A DNA stretch of 64,000 nucleotides from Micromonospora qiuiae (GCF_016863555.1 NZ_BOPC01000013.1:1-64000), one strand, 5' to 3'. Shown: positions 35,587 through 44,270, counted from the stretch's first letter. Made by a program: numbers and translations. Notes: generated by a model not told the origin, from the letters alone.

Positions 35587-36021
35587 TCAGCGCAGCGCCC
35601 GGGAGCAGAGCAGGCAGACCAGCAGGAGCAGGACGGCGGCGGCGACCAGGCCCACCGCCCAGGTCACCCGCTGCGCCCGCTGCTCCTCGGCGTCCAGGGC
35701 GGTCATGTCCTGGGGCGGTAGTTGCCGGGGCGGGTTCGGCCGCAGGTGCACCTCCGGCCGCCAGCCGGCCGGCGGGGCGATGGTGGGCGGTGGCCCGAGG
35801 TAGCTGGCCGGGGCGGGAACTGGCGGGATCGGTGGCCCGGGGCTCCCACCGGCCGGGGCGGGGGCTGGCGGGGCCGGCGGTTGCTCGGGGCTGCCGCTGG
35901 CCGGCGCGGGACGATCTGCTGGGGCAGGGTGGCCCGCCGGGGCGCCGGGCGCTGACCCGGCACCGGAATCGGGCCGGCGCCACTGATCGTCGGGCGCCGG
36001 GCCGGAGCGGGGGGTCGTCAC
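35587..36021 (-). CDS. Pro-rich tail-anchored hypothetical protein
   Basis: A 144-residue protein: a long disordered head rich in Pro, Ala and Gly, then 'MTALDAEEQRAQR' and a single C-terminal membrane helix (about 118-140) ending with Arg. Tail anchoring in the membrane is likely. The frame extends upstream, but GTG 36021 begins the natural composition. It diverges from the 57-residue protein gene. No known family. Confidence 0.65.
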   Translation of the reverse strand: MTTPRSGPAPDDQWRRPDSGAGSAPGAPAGHPAPADRPAPASGSPEQPPAPPAPAPAGGSPGPPIPPVPAPASYLGPPPTIAPPAGWRPEVHLRPNPPRQLPPQDMTALDAEEQRAQRVTWAVGLVAAAVLLLLVCLLCSRALR

Positions 36022-36098
36022 GCCCTCCGACGCTACCAACCACCGCACTACCCGACGGTCAGGCCGCGCCGCCGCGGGCTGCGTTACCCTTGCCGCTC

Positions 36099-36272
36099 GT
36101 GAGTACGCGGGATACCGACAGGCGGAGCGACGACGACCGTACGGTCGACCTGAGTGACGACTTCGTGGTGCTGCCCGAGCAGACCGTCGACGACACCGAC
36201 CACGGCTGGGGAGAGCTGGCGGGCGGCAACGACGACCGGTTGCTCGCCGAGCGCCCGCCGCACTGGGACTGA
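36099..36272 (+). CDS. Small acidic hypothetical protein
   Basis: A 57-residue protein from GTG 36099, very rich in Asp ('RSDDDRTVDLSDDFVVLP', 'EQTVDDTDHGWGEL'). No membrane helix. The strong coding bias and intact stop make it a real small gene, and similar short acidic proteins are found in this genome group, but I know no function. The gap to the opposite gene is 77 bases. Confidence 0.6.
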   Translation: MSTRDTDRRSDDDRTVDLSDDFVVLPEQTVDDTDHGWGELAGGNDDRLLAERPPHWD

Positions 36273-36296
36273 CCGCCCGCCGCCGCGGCATCTGCT

Positions 36297-36361
36297 GAGC
36301 GCTTCGGCTGCAGGTGTTGAAACTTCGGCTGCCCGTGCCGAGCGCTTCGGCGGCAGGTGTT
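36297..36361 (+). repeat. 22-bp direct repeat, two copies, intergenic
   Basis: GAGCGCTTCGGCTGCAGGTG at 36297-36318 recurs at 36340-36361 with one mismatch, just left of the family A repeat. Confidence 0.6.
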
Positions 36362-36412
36362 AAGAAGGGGCCCCTTTACCGCACGAGGCGTTAATAAGGG
36401 GCCCTTCCTTGC
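36359..36412 (+). repeat. Dispersed 54-bp intergenic repeat, family A, copy 1
   Basis: Two palindromic GTTAAxAAGGGGCCCxTT motifs separated by TACCGCACGAGGC. The copy at 43648-43701 is in the opposite orientation; read on its minus strand it has the same length and layout. It lies downstream of the 57-residue gene and next to the fmdB-like gene end. Confidence 0.75.
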
Positions 36413-36415
36413 TGC

Positions 36416-36772
36416 TCAGGTGGTGGCGGTGGCCGGAGCCTTGCTCGCGCCCCCGCCCGAGGTGCCGTTCGACGAGCCGCTGGTGGAGCCGGTCGACGAG
36501 GAGGTCGAGGTCGTCGAACCGGAGGACGACGAGTCGGACTTCCCAGACTTCTCGGATTTGCTCGTCTCGTTGCTCGACGCGCTGTCGGGCCCGGGCTTAC
36601 GGGAGTCGGTGCGGTAGAAGCCGGAGCCCTTGAAGACGACGCCGACGGAGTTGAACAGCTTCCGCAGCCGCCCCTCGCACGCCGGGCAGTCGGTCAGCGG
36701 GTCGTCCGAGAAGGACTGCACCGCCTCGAGCTGGTGACCGCACGCGGTGCAGGCGTACTGGTACGTGGGCAC
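36416..36772 (-). CDS. FmdB-like zinc-ribbon protein
   Basis: A 118-residue protein starting 'VPTYQYACTACGHQLEAVQ', with CxxC pairs 'CTACG' and 'CPACEG', the FmdB zinc ribbon. The tail (about 70-118) is nearly all Ser, Gly, Thr and Lys and disordered. It is commonly next to the cyclo-ligase gene in actinobacteria, as here. GTG 36772 has GGAGGAG upstream. Confidence 0.85.
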   Translation of the reverse strand: MPTYQYACTACGHQLEAVQSFSDDPLTDCPACEGRLRKLFNSVGVVFKGSGFYRTDSRKPGPDSASSNETSKSEKSGKSDSSSSGSTTSTSSSTGSTSGSSNGTSGGGASKAPATATT

Positions 36773-36833
36773 GTTCTCCTCCGGATCTGGTACGGCCGGT
36801 TGGCACTCGACGTATTCGAGTGCCAATGGTGCG

Positions 36834-37499
36834 TCATCGTCCCCTGATTCGTCCAGCGGAAGTGTGGGGTACGACACCCGAGGGGGCCGCCAGCGGGTGC
36901 AGACCACCGGTCGGGGTGACCACCGCGCGTACCGGCCGGTCGTGTGGCTCGGCGGGTAGCGCGTCCAGCAGTTCGCCGTCGTACAGCGGCACCACCGTGC
37001 GGGCGGTCGCGGCCAACCGGGCCAGTGCCCGATCGTACGAGCCGCCGCCCCGGCCGAGACGTACGCCGCGTCGATCCACCGCCAGCGCGGGCAGCACGAC
37101 CAGTTCGGCGGCGGCGATCGCGGCCACCCCGAGCCGGGGTGAGGCGGGCTCGCGGATGCCCCGGCCGGCGGCCACCATCGCCGCCGGCCCGGCCCACGCG
37201 GCCCAGTCCAGGTCCAGGTCGTCGCGGAGGACCGGCAGGATCAACTGCGCCCCCGCCGGCAACGCGTCGGCGAGCACCGTCGGCAGGTCCGGTCCGCCGG
37301 GCTCGGTGCCGACCGGCGCGTACGCGGCCATCCGGCCCGGCCGCAGGCGGCGTACCAGGGCCACCAGTTCGGCCTGGACCCGTGCCGCCGCATCCCGACG
37401 GACGGCCTCGGGCAGGGCCCGGCGGCGGGCGAGCAGCGCGACTCTCCGCTCCCGCTTCGCCTCATGGGTCACTTCCGCGTCCTGCGCAAAATCCGGCAC
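36834..37499 (-). CDS. 5-formyltetrahydrofolate cyclo-ligase
   Basis: A 221-residue enzyme converting 5-formyl-THF to 5,10-methenyl-THF with ATP. The conserved block 'LVVLPALAVDRRGVRLGRGGGSYDRAL' includes the Mg-ATP binding loop, and 'MAAYAPVGTEPGG' holds the folate side. GTG 37499 is chosen for its GAGGAG ribosome site 7 bases before it; an upstream ATG and a later GTG 37472 are in frame. Confidence 0.9.
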   Translation of the reverse strand: MPDFAQDAEVTHEAKRERRVALLARRRALPEAVRRDAAARVQAELVALVRRLRPGRMAAYAPVGTEPGGPDLPTVLADALPAGAQLILPVLRDDLDLDWAAWAGPAAMVAAGRGIREPASPRLGVAAIAAAELVVLPALAVDRRGVRLGRGGGSYDRALARLAATARTVVPLYDGELLDALPAEPHDRPVRAVVTPTGGLHPLAAPSGVVPHTSAGRIRGR

Positions 37500-37579
37500 G
37501 CAACACTCCTCACGCAACGCCTGCATCTTGGTCGCTCTGTGTCAGCATCGCAGGCGACGGTCGCAACTTCCGGGAGGAA

Positions 37580-39697
37580 GTGTTGACGCTACGCGGGCGG
37601 TTGACCGCAGCCTTCCTGGCTGTGACGTTCGGTCCGGTCCTGCTCGGTGGCGCGTTCGTCGCCTCCACCGTGGCGGCGGTGGACCGTAGCCGCGCCACCG
37701 AGCGGCTGGCGGTGGCGGCAACAGCCGTGCGTACCTCGATAGACGCACTCTGCCAGCAACTGCGCGCCGCGGCGGACGCGGTCGCCCTCACCACCGACCA
37801 CGCGGGCGTGGCCGCCCAGGTGGTCAACCGGGGCCTCGCCGCTGCCGTGCAGGTCACCGACGTGACCGGCCGGGTCAGCTACGCGACCCCGAACGCGCCG
37901 CCGGCGCCCTGGCGGGACTGCACCACATCGGCACCGTTCGGTGGCCCCGTCGGGGCGCTGGTGGCCCGGGTGGAGTTGCGCGACACGGCCGGCACGACGT
38001 TGGGCACGGTCGCTGCGGCGCAGCCGGTGGACCCGGCGTTCGTGGCGCGGCTCGCGGCCGTGACCGGGGTCGCGGTGACGTTGCTCGACGGCACAATCCC
38101 ACCCGCGCGGGTGGCCCACAGCACCGAGTCTCCCGGCGGTCTGGAGGCCGTGCTCGCCGCCGCCTCCGCCCTGCGTGGCGATCGCGTCACCAGCACCCCC
38201 GACGGCCGCTACCTGCGCCGGGCTGGCCCGGCCGCCGGGCAGCCGCTGCCGCTGGTGCTCTCGGTGCCCAGCGACCAGCCACCCGGCCTGTACGCGGTAC
38301 TGGTCGGGGTGGTGCTGCTCGCCGCTCTGCTGGGGGTGGTCGCGGCCTGGCGGCTGGCCCGGGTGGCCACCCGGCCGCTGGTGGAACTGGCCGGTGCGGT
38401 GGACCGCGTGGTCGCCGGTGACCTGACCGCCCGGGTCCCGGTACGCGACGGCGACGAGATCGGTCAGCTGGCCGATGCCGTCAACCGGCTGACCCGCGAG
38501 ACCGGTGGCTACCTGGCGGCGCTGGCCAGCAGTCGAGACCAGTTGCGTGGGCACCTGGCCGTGCTCGGTGACACTCTGGCCAGCACTCACGACCTGCAAC
38601 GGATCCTGCGGGTGATCCTGCACAGCGCGCTCGCGGCGACCGGCGCCCGGGCCGGCGCGGTGCTGCTCAACGCGCAGGACGACGGCCTCGTCGTCGAATG
38701 CACCGAGGGGTTCGACGGGTGGCGGCCCGGCACCGGACCGCTCCGGGTACCGCTGGGCGGCGGTGTGGTCGGCGACGTAGTGGTGACCGGGCAACCCTGC
38801 CGGGGCCGGCTGGCGACCGATACGGGGCCGCCCGGCGAGCCGTGCTGCCGGACGTACATCGCGGTGCCCTTGGCCGGACCCCCGGCGGCGCGCCCCACCG
38901 AGGGCCCGCCGGCCGCCACCGGAGCCGGGGTCGCGCCGACGCTGGGGGTGCTCGCCCTCTACGACCGGCTCGGCGGGGAGGAGTTCGACGACGACGACCT
39001 GGCCACCCTGCGTACCTTCGCCGGACACGCGGCGGTGGCGGTGCACAACGTACGCGTCCACGAGGAGACCCAGCGGCTGTCGCTCACCGACCCGCTCACC
39101 GGGCTGTGGAACTACCGCTACCTGCGTGAATCGCTGCGACGAGAGGTGGAACGGGCCACCCGGTTCGGCCGGATGGTGAGCGTCCTCGCGTTGGACCTGG
39201 ACCGGTTCAAGGAAGTCAACGACACCTACGGCCACGCGGCCGGTGACACCGTGCTGGTCGAGTTCGCCCGCCGGGTACGAGGCGAGATCCGGGAGGTGGA
39301 TCTCGCCTTCCGGCAGGGTGGGGAGGAGTTCGTGGTGCTACTGCCGGAGACCGACGCTCGCGGTGCGGCGATCGTCGCCGAGCGGCTCGGCGCGGCCATC
39401 CGCACCACCCCGGTCGCGGTGGTCGGACACGCCGGGGTCCAGGAGTCGATCCCGGTCACGGTTTCCATCGGCATCGCCGTCTATCCGGACCACGCCGATA
39501 CCGGTGCCGGGGTGCTGGAGGCAGCGGACGAGGCGCTCTATGCGGCCAAGGCGGCCGGCCGGGACACCTGGCGGGCGGCACGAGCCCACGGAGGCGGCGA
39601 ACCCACCGCGGTGGGTTCTGCCGGCACCGGCAGAACCGGTCAGGCGGGCGGCGCGTCTTCTGGTCCTCACCCGCCGAGGTACGGCCATGGCCGATAG
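37580..39697 (+). CDS. Diguanylate cyclase with HAMP and GAF domains
   Basis: A 705-residue membrane protein making c-di-GMP. An N-terminal membrane helix (about 8-28), an outer sensor region, a second helix (about 235-255), HAMP (about 256-310), GAF (about 345-500), then a GGDEF domain. The active site is 'GGEEF' at 580-584 and the inhibitory I-site RxxD lies exactly five residues upstream (571-574, 'REVD'), so both activity and product feedback look intact. GTG 37580 is chosen, but TTG 37583 is equally near the GGGAGG site. Confidence 0.9.
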   Translation: MLTLRGRLTAAFLAVTFGPVLLGGAFVASTVAAVDRSRATERLAVAATAVRTSIDALCQQLRAAADAVALTTDHAGVAAQVVNRGLAAAVQVTDVTGRVSYATPNAPPAPWRDCTTSAPFGGPVGALVARVELRDTAGTTLGTVAAAQPVDPAFVARLAAVTGVAVTLLDGTIPPARVAHSTESPGGLEAVLAAASALRGDRVTSTPDGRYLRRAGPAAGQPLPLVLSVPSDQPPGLYAVLVGVVLLAALLGVVAAWRLARVATRPLVELAGAVDRVVAGDLTARVPVRDGDEIGQLADAVNRLTRETGGYLAALASSRDQLRGHLAVLGDTLASTHDLQRILRVILHSALAATGARAGAVLLNAQDDGLVVECTEGFDGWRPGTGPLRVPLGGGVVGDVVVTGQPCRGRLATDTGPPGEPCCRTYIAVPLAGPPAARPTEGPPAATGAGVAPTLGVLALYDRLGGEEFDDDDLATLRTFAGHAAVAVHNVRVHEETQRLSLTDPLTGLWNYRYLRESLRREVERATRFGRMVSVLALDLDRFKEVNDTYGHAAGDTVLVEFARRVRGEIREVDLAFRQGGEEFVVLLPETDARGAAIVAERLGAAIRTTPVAVVGHAGVQESIPVTVSIGIAVYPDHADTGAGVLEAADEALYAAKAAGRDTWRAARAHGGGEPTAVGSAGTGRTGQAGGASSGPHPPRYGHGR

Positions 39698-39706
39698 TCT
39701 CGCGAC

Positions 39707-40660
39707 ATGTCGGAGCACTCAGCGAACCCCTCAGCGGCCGTCGTCAGCGGCCGTCCCCGTGCCGCCAAAGCGGTCATCCCGGCCGCGGGCCTGGCGACCC
39801 GGTTCCTGCCGGCCACCAAGGCGGTTCCCAAGGAACTGCTGCCGGTCGTCGACCGGCCGGTGTTGCAGTACATCGTCGAGGAGGCCGCCCAGGCCGGGAT
39901 CGGCGACGTACTGCTGATCACCGGCCGCGGCAAGACATCCATGGTGGACCACTTCGACCGCCGCCCCGACCTGGAGGAGCGGCTCGCGCAGAAGCCCGAC
40001 CTGCTCGCCGCCGTCAAGCGGACCGAGGAGCTGGCCGCCATCTACACATGCCGGCAGCCGGAGCAACTCGGCCTCGGCCACGCGGTCGGGTACGCCGAGT
40101 CGCACGTCGGTGACCAGCCCTTCGCGGTGCTGCTCGGCGACGAGTTCGTCAAGCTCTCCGAGCCGCTGCTGCCGGCCATGCTGGAACTCCAGGCCCGTAC
40201 AGGTGGCGTGGTGCTCGCCTTCTTCGAGGTCGACCCGGCCGAGACGAAGCGGTACGGCATCGCCTCGGTCGAGCCGGCGGAGCCCGAGCTGACCGACATC
40301 GGCGAGGTCGTCAAGGTGACCGGCATGGTCGAGAAGCCGACACCGGAGGAGGCGCCGAGCAACCTCGCCGTGCTCGGCCGCTACGTCCTGCCCGGCAAGA
40401 TCTTCGACGCCATCCGTCGGACCCCGCCCGGCAGCGGCGGGGAGATCCAGCTGACCGACGCGATGGAGCTGCTGCGTACCGAGGGCACACCGGTGCACGC
40501 CATCGTCTACCGGGGCACCCGCTACGACACCGGCATGCCGCTGGGCTACCTGCAGACCGTGGTCCAGATCGCTGCCGAACGCGAGGACCTGGGCAGCGAA
40601 TTCCGCAAGTGGCTGACCGACTTCGTCAACAGCGACGCGTCGGGCGGTCCGAATACATGA
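39707..40660 (+). CDS. galU: UTP-glucose-1-phosphate uridylyltransferase
   Basis: A 317-residue nucleotidyltransferase making UDP-glucose. 'VIPAAGLATRFLPATKAVPKELLPVVDRP' is the signature; 'QPEQLGLGHAVGYAE' and 'LLGDEFV' (Asp for metal) follow. First gene of the galU-glp-rimJ-glpR cluster; its stop overlaps the next start (ATGA). Confidence 0.95.
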   Translation: MSEHSANPSAAVVSGRPRAAKAVIPAAGLATRFLPATKAVPKELLPVVDRPVLQYIVEEAAQAGIGDVLLITGRGKTSMVDHFDRRPDLEERLAQKPDLLAAVKRTEELAAIYTCRQPEQLGLGHAVGYAESHVGDQPFAVLLGDEFVKLSEPLLPAMLELQARTGGVVLAFFEVDPAETKRYGIASVEPAEPELTDIGEVVKVTGMVEKPTPEEAPSNLAVLGRYVLPGKIFDAIRRTPPGSGGEIQLTDAMELLRTEGTPVHAIVYRGTRYDTGMPLGYLQTVVQIAAEREDLGSEFRKWLTDFVNSDASGGPNT

Positions 40661-41970
40661 CCGCGCCGGCCGACGCCGAGGCGGCCGAAAACGGGTTGAC
40701 GCGGCTCGCCGACTACCTGGGCAGCGTGCTGCGCAGGCTACGCGCGCTGCCTCCGCTCGACCTCGACCTCACCCAGGCGTACGGCAACGTCCTCGCCGAG
40801 GACGTCGTCGCACCGCACGCCTTCCCGGCCTTCGACCAGGCGGCCGTCGACGGGTACGCGGCGCGCTGGGAGGACATCGCCGGCGGGGCTCGGGGGGCGG
40901 GATACGTCCCGATCCAGTCCGGCGGGCCGGGGGGCCGCACGGTGCGGCTCAACGTGGTCGGTGATCTCGGCGCGGCGAGCTGGCGGCCGGTCCGGCTCAC
41001 CCCCGGCTCGTGCTTCTCGGTCGCCGCCGGTGCGCCGCTGCCGATCGCGGCGGACGTGGTGGTGCCGGTGGAATGGACCGACCAGGGCATGGCCGCGGTG
41101 GAGATCTTCCGCGTCCCGAAACGGGGGTACGGGGTACGCCGGGCCGGCGAGGAGGTGGCCGCCGGAGACCTGCTCGCCCGCTCCGGCACGTACGTCACAC
41201 CGGCCCTGGTCGCCGTGCTCGCCGCCACCGGGATCGGGCACGTGGTGGTCCGCCCCAGCCCACGGGTGGTCATCGTGGCCACCGGCGACGAGCTGGTCGA
41301 CGTGGGCCGGGGCAGCCAGCCCGGCCAGGTGGTGGACGCCAACTCGCACGCGTTGACCGCTGCGGCGGCGGAGGCGGGTGCCCTGGCGTACCGGGTGGGT
41401 ATCTGCGACGACGACCCGGAAGGGCTGCGCGGGTTGCTGGAGGACCAGACCCTGCGCGCCGACCTGATCATCACCACCGGCGGCACCGGCACCGGGCCGG
41501 GCGACATGGTCCGCCGGATCCTGTCCCGTCGGGAGGGCGGCCGGGCCGGCCCCGTCACCTTCACCGATGTGGCGCTCTACCCGGGCACCGCGCTCGGGTT
41601 CGGCACCGTCGGCGCCGAGGAGGTGCCCGTGGTGTGCCTGCCGGGCGACCCCGGCGCCGCGATGATCGGCTTCGAGGTGCTGGCCCGCCCGGCGATCAAC
41701 CTGCTGGCCGGCGCCGAGCCGGTGTTTCGCCCCAGCGTGCGGGCACATCTGCTGGAGACCGTCTCCTCACCGGCCGGGCTGCGCGAGTTCCGGCCCGCCC
41801 ACGTCGCCGAACGGCGTGGCGGGGGATACACTGTCCAACCGCTCGACGGCGGCCCGTTCACCCTCTCCGGCCTGGCAGAAGCGAATGGTCTTCTCGTCCT
41901 TGGCGAGCGGGTGACCGCCGCCGCTGCGGGTTCCACCGTGGATGTGCTGCTGCTGGACCGCCGACGGTGA
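40657..41970 (+). CDS. glp: MoeA-like protein, probable gephyrin-like division protein Glp
   Basis: A 437-residue MoeA-family protein: 'FPAFDQAAVDGYAARWEDI' and 'RRAGEEVAAGDLL' (domains I-II), the MPT-binding 'IVATGDELVDVG' and 'LIITTGGTGTGPGDMV', then C-terminal domain IV. Classical MoeA inserts molybdenum in the cofactor. In corynebacteria the galU-linked copy (Glp) binds FtsZ and its membrane receptor GlpR; gene order here is the same, so the division role is more likely than Mo metabolism (inference from synteny). It is coupled to galU by a 4-base overlap. Confidence 0.85.
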   Translation: MTAPADAEAAENGLTRLADYLGSVLRRLRALPPLDLDLTQAYGNVLAEDVVAPHAFPAFDQAAVDGYAARWEDIAGGARGAGYVPIQSGGPGGRTVRLNVVGDLGAASWRPVRLTPGSCFSVAAGAPLPIAADVVVPVEWTDQGMAAVEIFRVPKRGYGVRRAGEEVAAGDLLARSGTYVTPALVAVLAATGIGHVVVRPSPRVVIVATGDELVDVGRGSQPGQVVDANSHALTAAAAEAGALAYRVGICDDDPEGLRGLLEDQTLRADLIITTGGTGTGPGDMVRRILSRREGGRAGPVTFTDVALYPGTALGFGTVGAEEVPVVCLPGDPGAAMIGFEVLARPAINLLAGAEPVFRPSVRAHLLETVSSPAGLREFRPAHVAERRGGGYTVQPLDGGPFTLSGLAEANGLLVLGERVTAAAAGSTVDVLLLDRRR

Positions 41971-42001
41971 ATCGCCGCTGACGCTCGGGGTTGGAGGATC
42001 G

Positions 42002-42643
42002 GTGCGGCTCAGACGGGCGCCCGGCTGGCCGGTGGTGCTCGCCGACGGCCCGGTGCTGCTGCGGCCGTACCGGCGTTCGGACGCGGCCGCCTGGTCGGAG
42101 GTGCGCCGCGCCAACCGAGACTGGCTGGCACCCTGGGAGTCGTCGCTGGCCGGAGACTGGGCCGAGCTGAACTCGCCGGCCACCTTCCGTTGGATGCACC
42201 GCGACCAGCGGCGTTCGGCGCGTACCGGCGAGGGGATGCCGTTCGCGGTCTGCCTGTGCGAGGGCGGTGCAGAGCGTTTCGTCGGCCACCTCAACGTGGG
42301 CAACATCGTGCGCCGGGCGTTCTGCTCCGGCTACGTCGGATACTGGGTGGACCGTCGGGTGGCCGGCCGTGGCGTGATTCCCACCGCGTTGGCGCTCGCC
42401 GTCGATCACGCCTTCGGCCCCGGTGGCCTGCACCGAGTAGAGGTGAACATCCGCCCGGAGAACCGGCCGTCCCGCCGGGTGGTGGAGAAGCTGGGCTTCC
42501 GCGAGGAGGCGTACCACGCGCGCTACATGCACATCGACGGTGCCTGGCGCGATCACATCGGGTACGCGATGACCAGTGAGGAAGTCGCCGCCGAGGGCGG
42601 CCTGCTGGCCCGTTGGCACCGGCTGCGCGCCGCTGCCCGGTGA
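42002..42643 (+). CDS. rimJ: RimJ/RimL-type GNAT N-acetyltransferase
   Basis: A 213-residue acetyltransferase. 'VLLRPYRRSDAAAW' is the usual start, 'GHLNVGNIVRRAFCSGYVGYWVD' and 'GLHRVEVNIRPENRPSRRVVEKLGF' cover the acetyl-CoA-binding part. It likely modifies a protein N-terminus, but the target is unknown. GTG 42002 has TTGGAGGATC upstream; the gene sits in the galU-glp cluster. Confidence 0.85.
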   Translation: MRLRRAPGWPVVLADGPVLLRPYRRSDAAAWSEVRRANRDWLAPWESSLAGDWAELNSPATFRWMHRDQRRSARTGEGMPFAVCLCEGGAERFVGHLNVGNIVRRAFCSGYVGYWVDRRVAGRGVIPTALALAVDHAFGPGGLHRVEVNIRPENRPSRRVVEKLGFREEAYHARYMHIDGAWRDHIGYAMTSEEVAAEGGLLARWHRLRAAAR

Positions 42644-42827
42644 GCCGTCCCACGTCTGGAATCGGCGCGGCGCAGTTGTTCCCAGAGCGGTGACCCGTAA
42701 CCTCAGGTAACTGCAAGCTGCGGCAGGCGCTGCCCGACCTGCACGATTCACGCCGACGATGCCGGTCGGTGGAAGATCCTGCGGCCGGGCGGCGGTTGCT
42801 CCGAATTCGGTGACGGGAGGGGTGAGG

Positions 42828-43613
42828 GTGCCGACCTCGGTGCTCCTCGCCGTCCTCGCCGCCGCCGGTCTGCTCGCCCTCGCCCCGGCGTTGGTCCGCC
42901 GGTACGACGCCGCCGAGCGGCTGGTGGCGGAGCGGGCGCAGTCGACGGCGCGGGTGCTCGAGCGCCGCCGACGACGCCGCACTGTCCCGGGTCGGCGCCC
43001 GGTGAACGCACCTCGCAGTCTGGTGGTCACCCTCAGCCAAGAGGCCAGCTCCGGCGGGCTAACCGTGCCTGTTTCCGGACCACCCGCCGCAGGCCGCTCC
43101 GGTCGTCAGAGCCGGCTGCGCGCCGTACCGCCAGCCGCGAGCCGGCCCCGCCGCCGTCCCGATCGGCGTCGCCAGCACACCCCGGCCATCTACCGTCGCC
43201 GCCGGGTGCTCGCCGCCCTGGTCCTGCTCAACGGCGTCGAACTGGTCGGCGTGGTGGTGGTCGGTCCCGGGTTCTGGATCAGCTTCGCCGTCACCGCCAC
43301 CCTGCTGGTCGTGTACGTCTTCCACCTGCGCGCCCGCGCCGTGGCCGAACGCCGCCGACGTCGCGCCCGTGCCCGCGAGGCCGCCTGGCTGGCCGCCCGA
43401 CAGGCCGAGGTGCGCCGCGAACAAGCCCGACGCGCCGCCGCCCGCCGTGAGGCTCAGCGTCGGCTGGCCGCCCAGCGGGAGGCCGTCCGCCGTACCGCCA
43501 TGGGCCTGGACCGCCCCGCCGACCTTCCCGCCGCCGCCAGCGGCGGCTCGGTCTCCTACCGCCGCGCCGGCGGCCTCCGTGGCCGCCCCTACGAAGCCGG
43601 CCGCGGCATGTAA
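42828..43613 (+). CDS. sepX: Divisome membrane protein GlpR/SepX-like
   Basis: A 261-residue protein: a first membrane helix at 2-18, a disordered Arg/Pro-rich linker, two more helices (about 128-150 and 153-173), then a charged coiled coil rich in Arg and Ala. This matches the GlpR/SepX layout; SepX stabilises septa in Streptomyces and GlpR anchors Glp in corynebacteria. Position as fourth gene after galU, glp and rimJ is the main evidence. GTG 42828 lies 7 bases from GGGAGG (42815-42820). Confidence 0.8.
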   Translation: MPTSVLLAVLAAAGLLALAPALVRRYDAAERLVAERAQSTARVLERRRRRRTVPGRRPVNAPRSLVVTLSQEASSGGLTVPVSGPPAAGRSGRQSRLRAVPPAASRPRRRPDRRRQHTPAIYRRRRVLAALVLLNGVELVGVVVVGPGFWISFAVTATLLVVYVFHLRARAVAERRRRRARAREAAWLAARQAEVRREQARRAAARREAQRRLAAQREAVRRTAMGLDRPADLPAAASGGSVSYRRAGGLRGRPYEAGRGM

Positions 43614-43647
43614 GCAAGCACGGGTGTAAGGGTGTGAGGGTGAGGGT

Positions 43648-43701
43648 GTAAGGAAGGGCCCCCTTTTAACGCCTGCGGTAGAGGAAGGGCCCCTTATTAA
43701 C
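43648..43701 (-). repeat. Dispersed 54-bp intergenic repeat, family A, copy 2
   Basis: Opposite in orientation to copy 1 at 36359-36412 and the same length: two GGGGCCC-centred palindromic motifs around TACCGCAGGC. It lies downstream of the sepX-like gene. Confidence 0.75.
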
Positions 43702-43821
43702 ACCGCGGGCGCGCCGCACTCGGGGGCGAGCAGCGCGTGGGGGAGTGCCCCACCCCCGCGGCCTCGCTGGGCGACCTCGGCACCTGCACGACCCGCAACG
43801 TCCCCGCGTGCGCGCGCCGCA

Positions 43822-43910
43822 GGGCATCCGCGCGTGCGTGCGCCCCGGGTCATCCGCGCGTGCGTGCGCCCCGGGTCATCCGCGCGTGCGTGCGCCTCGG
43901 GTCATCCGTA
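43822..43910 (+). repeat. 27-bp tandem repeat, about 3.3 copies
   Basis: Unit core is GGTCATCCGCGCGTGCGTGC; units begin near 43822, 43849, 43876 and 43903, with the last degenerate. Further related GTACGTGCG pieces continue to about 43970. Confidence 0.8.
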
Positions 43911-43970
43911 CGTGCGCCCGACCCGCAACGTCCGTACGTGCGTGCGCCGTAGAGCGTCCGCGCGTGCACC

Positions 43971-44038
43971 GCAGTTACGGGGAAGTTGCTGCCTCCGGCG
44001 GTGGTTGAGGCCGCAACTTCGGAGAAGTTGTGCGGATC
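43971..44038 (+). repeat. Dispersed palindromic intergenic repeat, family B, copy 2
   Basis: Shares GAAGTTGCTGCCTC and CCGCAACTTCG with the copy at 946-1017, in the same order and with similar spacing. Confidence 0.6.
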
Positions 44039-44186
44039 TTGCCGGCACCGGCGCTGGCGCTGGCACGCCTATGGGTGCTGGCGCCGGCGGGCGGGGCGGT
44101 TCGCAGTGGGGATGGTTGACCTGTTAGCCTTGTCGCCGGCCCGCCCGGTGTCAGCCGGGTGGGACCGACGCCGGTCCGCCGGCGGA

Positions 44187-44263
44187 GGGGCTGTGGCGCA
44201 GACCGGTAGCGCACCTCGTTCGCATCGAGGGGGTCAGGGGTTCAAATCCCCTCAGCTCCACCA
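44187..44263 (+). tRNA. tRNA-Ala, anticodon CGC
   Basis: Cloverleaf is complete: acceptor stem GGGGCTG (44187-44193) with CAGCTCC; D-arm from about 44196; anticodon stem CCTCG/CGAGG around loop TTCGCAT, giving anticodon CGC (reads GCG); T-arm with TTCAAAT; discriminator A at 44260; CCA encoded at 44261-44263. Its 3' part from 44212 is the left attachment site of the element. Confidence 0.93.
44212..44262 (+). other. attL core within tRNA-Ala 3' end
   Basis: 51 bp from CACCTCGTTCGC in the anticodon stem to the end of the acceptor stem, matched by attR (62140-62189). The crossover lies somewhere inside. Confidence 0.85.
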
Positions 44264-44270
44264 GTAACGC

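Larger units (their letters stand above)
43614..44186 (+). other. Repeat-rich intergenic region before tRNA-Ala
   Basis: No credible gene. Contains, in order, family A repeat (43648-43701), a 27-bp tandem array (about 43822-43910) and family B repeat (43971-44038). Short Arg/Cys-rich frames over the 27-bp array are artefacts of its CG content. Confidence 0.75.

Noticed and set aside
40657..41970. Plain molybdenum cofactor gene moeA
   Set aside because: Order with galU, rimJ and a GlpR/SepX-like gene points to the division paralogue; molybdenum function is kept only as an alternative.
43737..44008. Arg/Cys-rich small proteins before tRNA-Ala
   Set aside because: They are translations of the 27-bp tandem repeat, in all frames alike, with no ribosome site.
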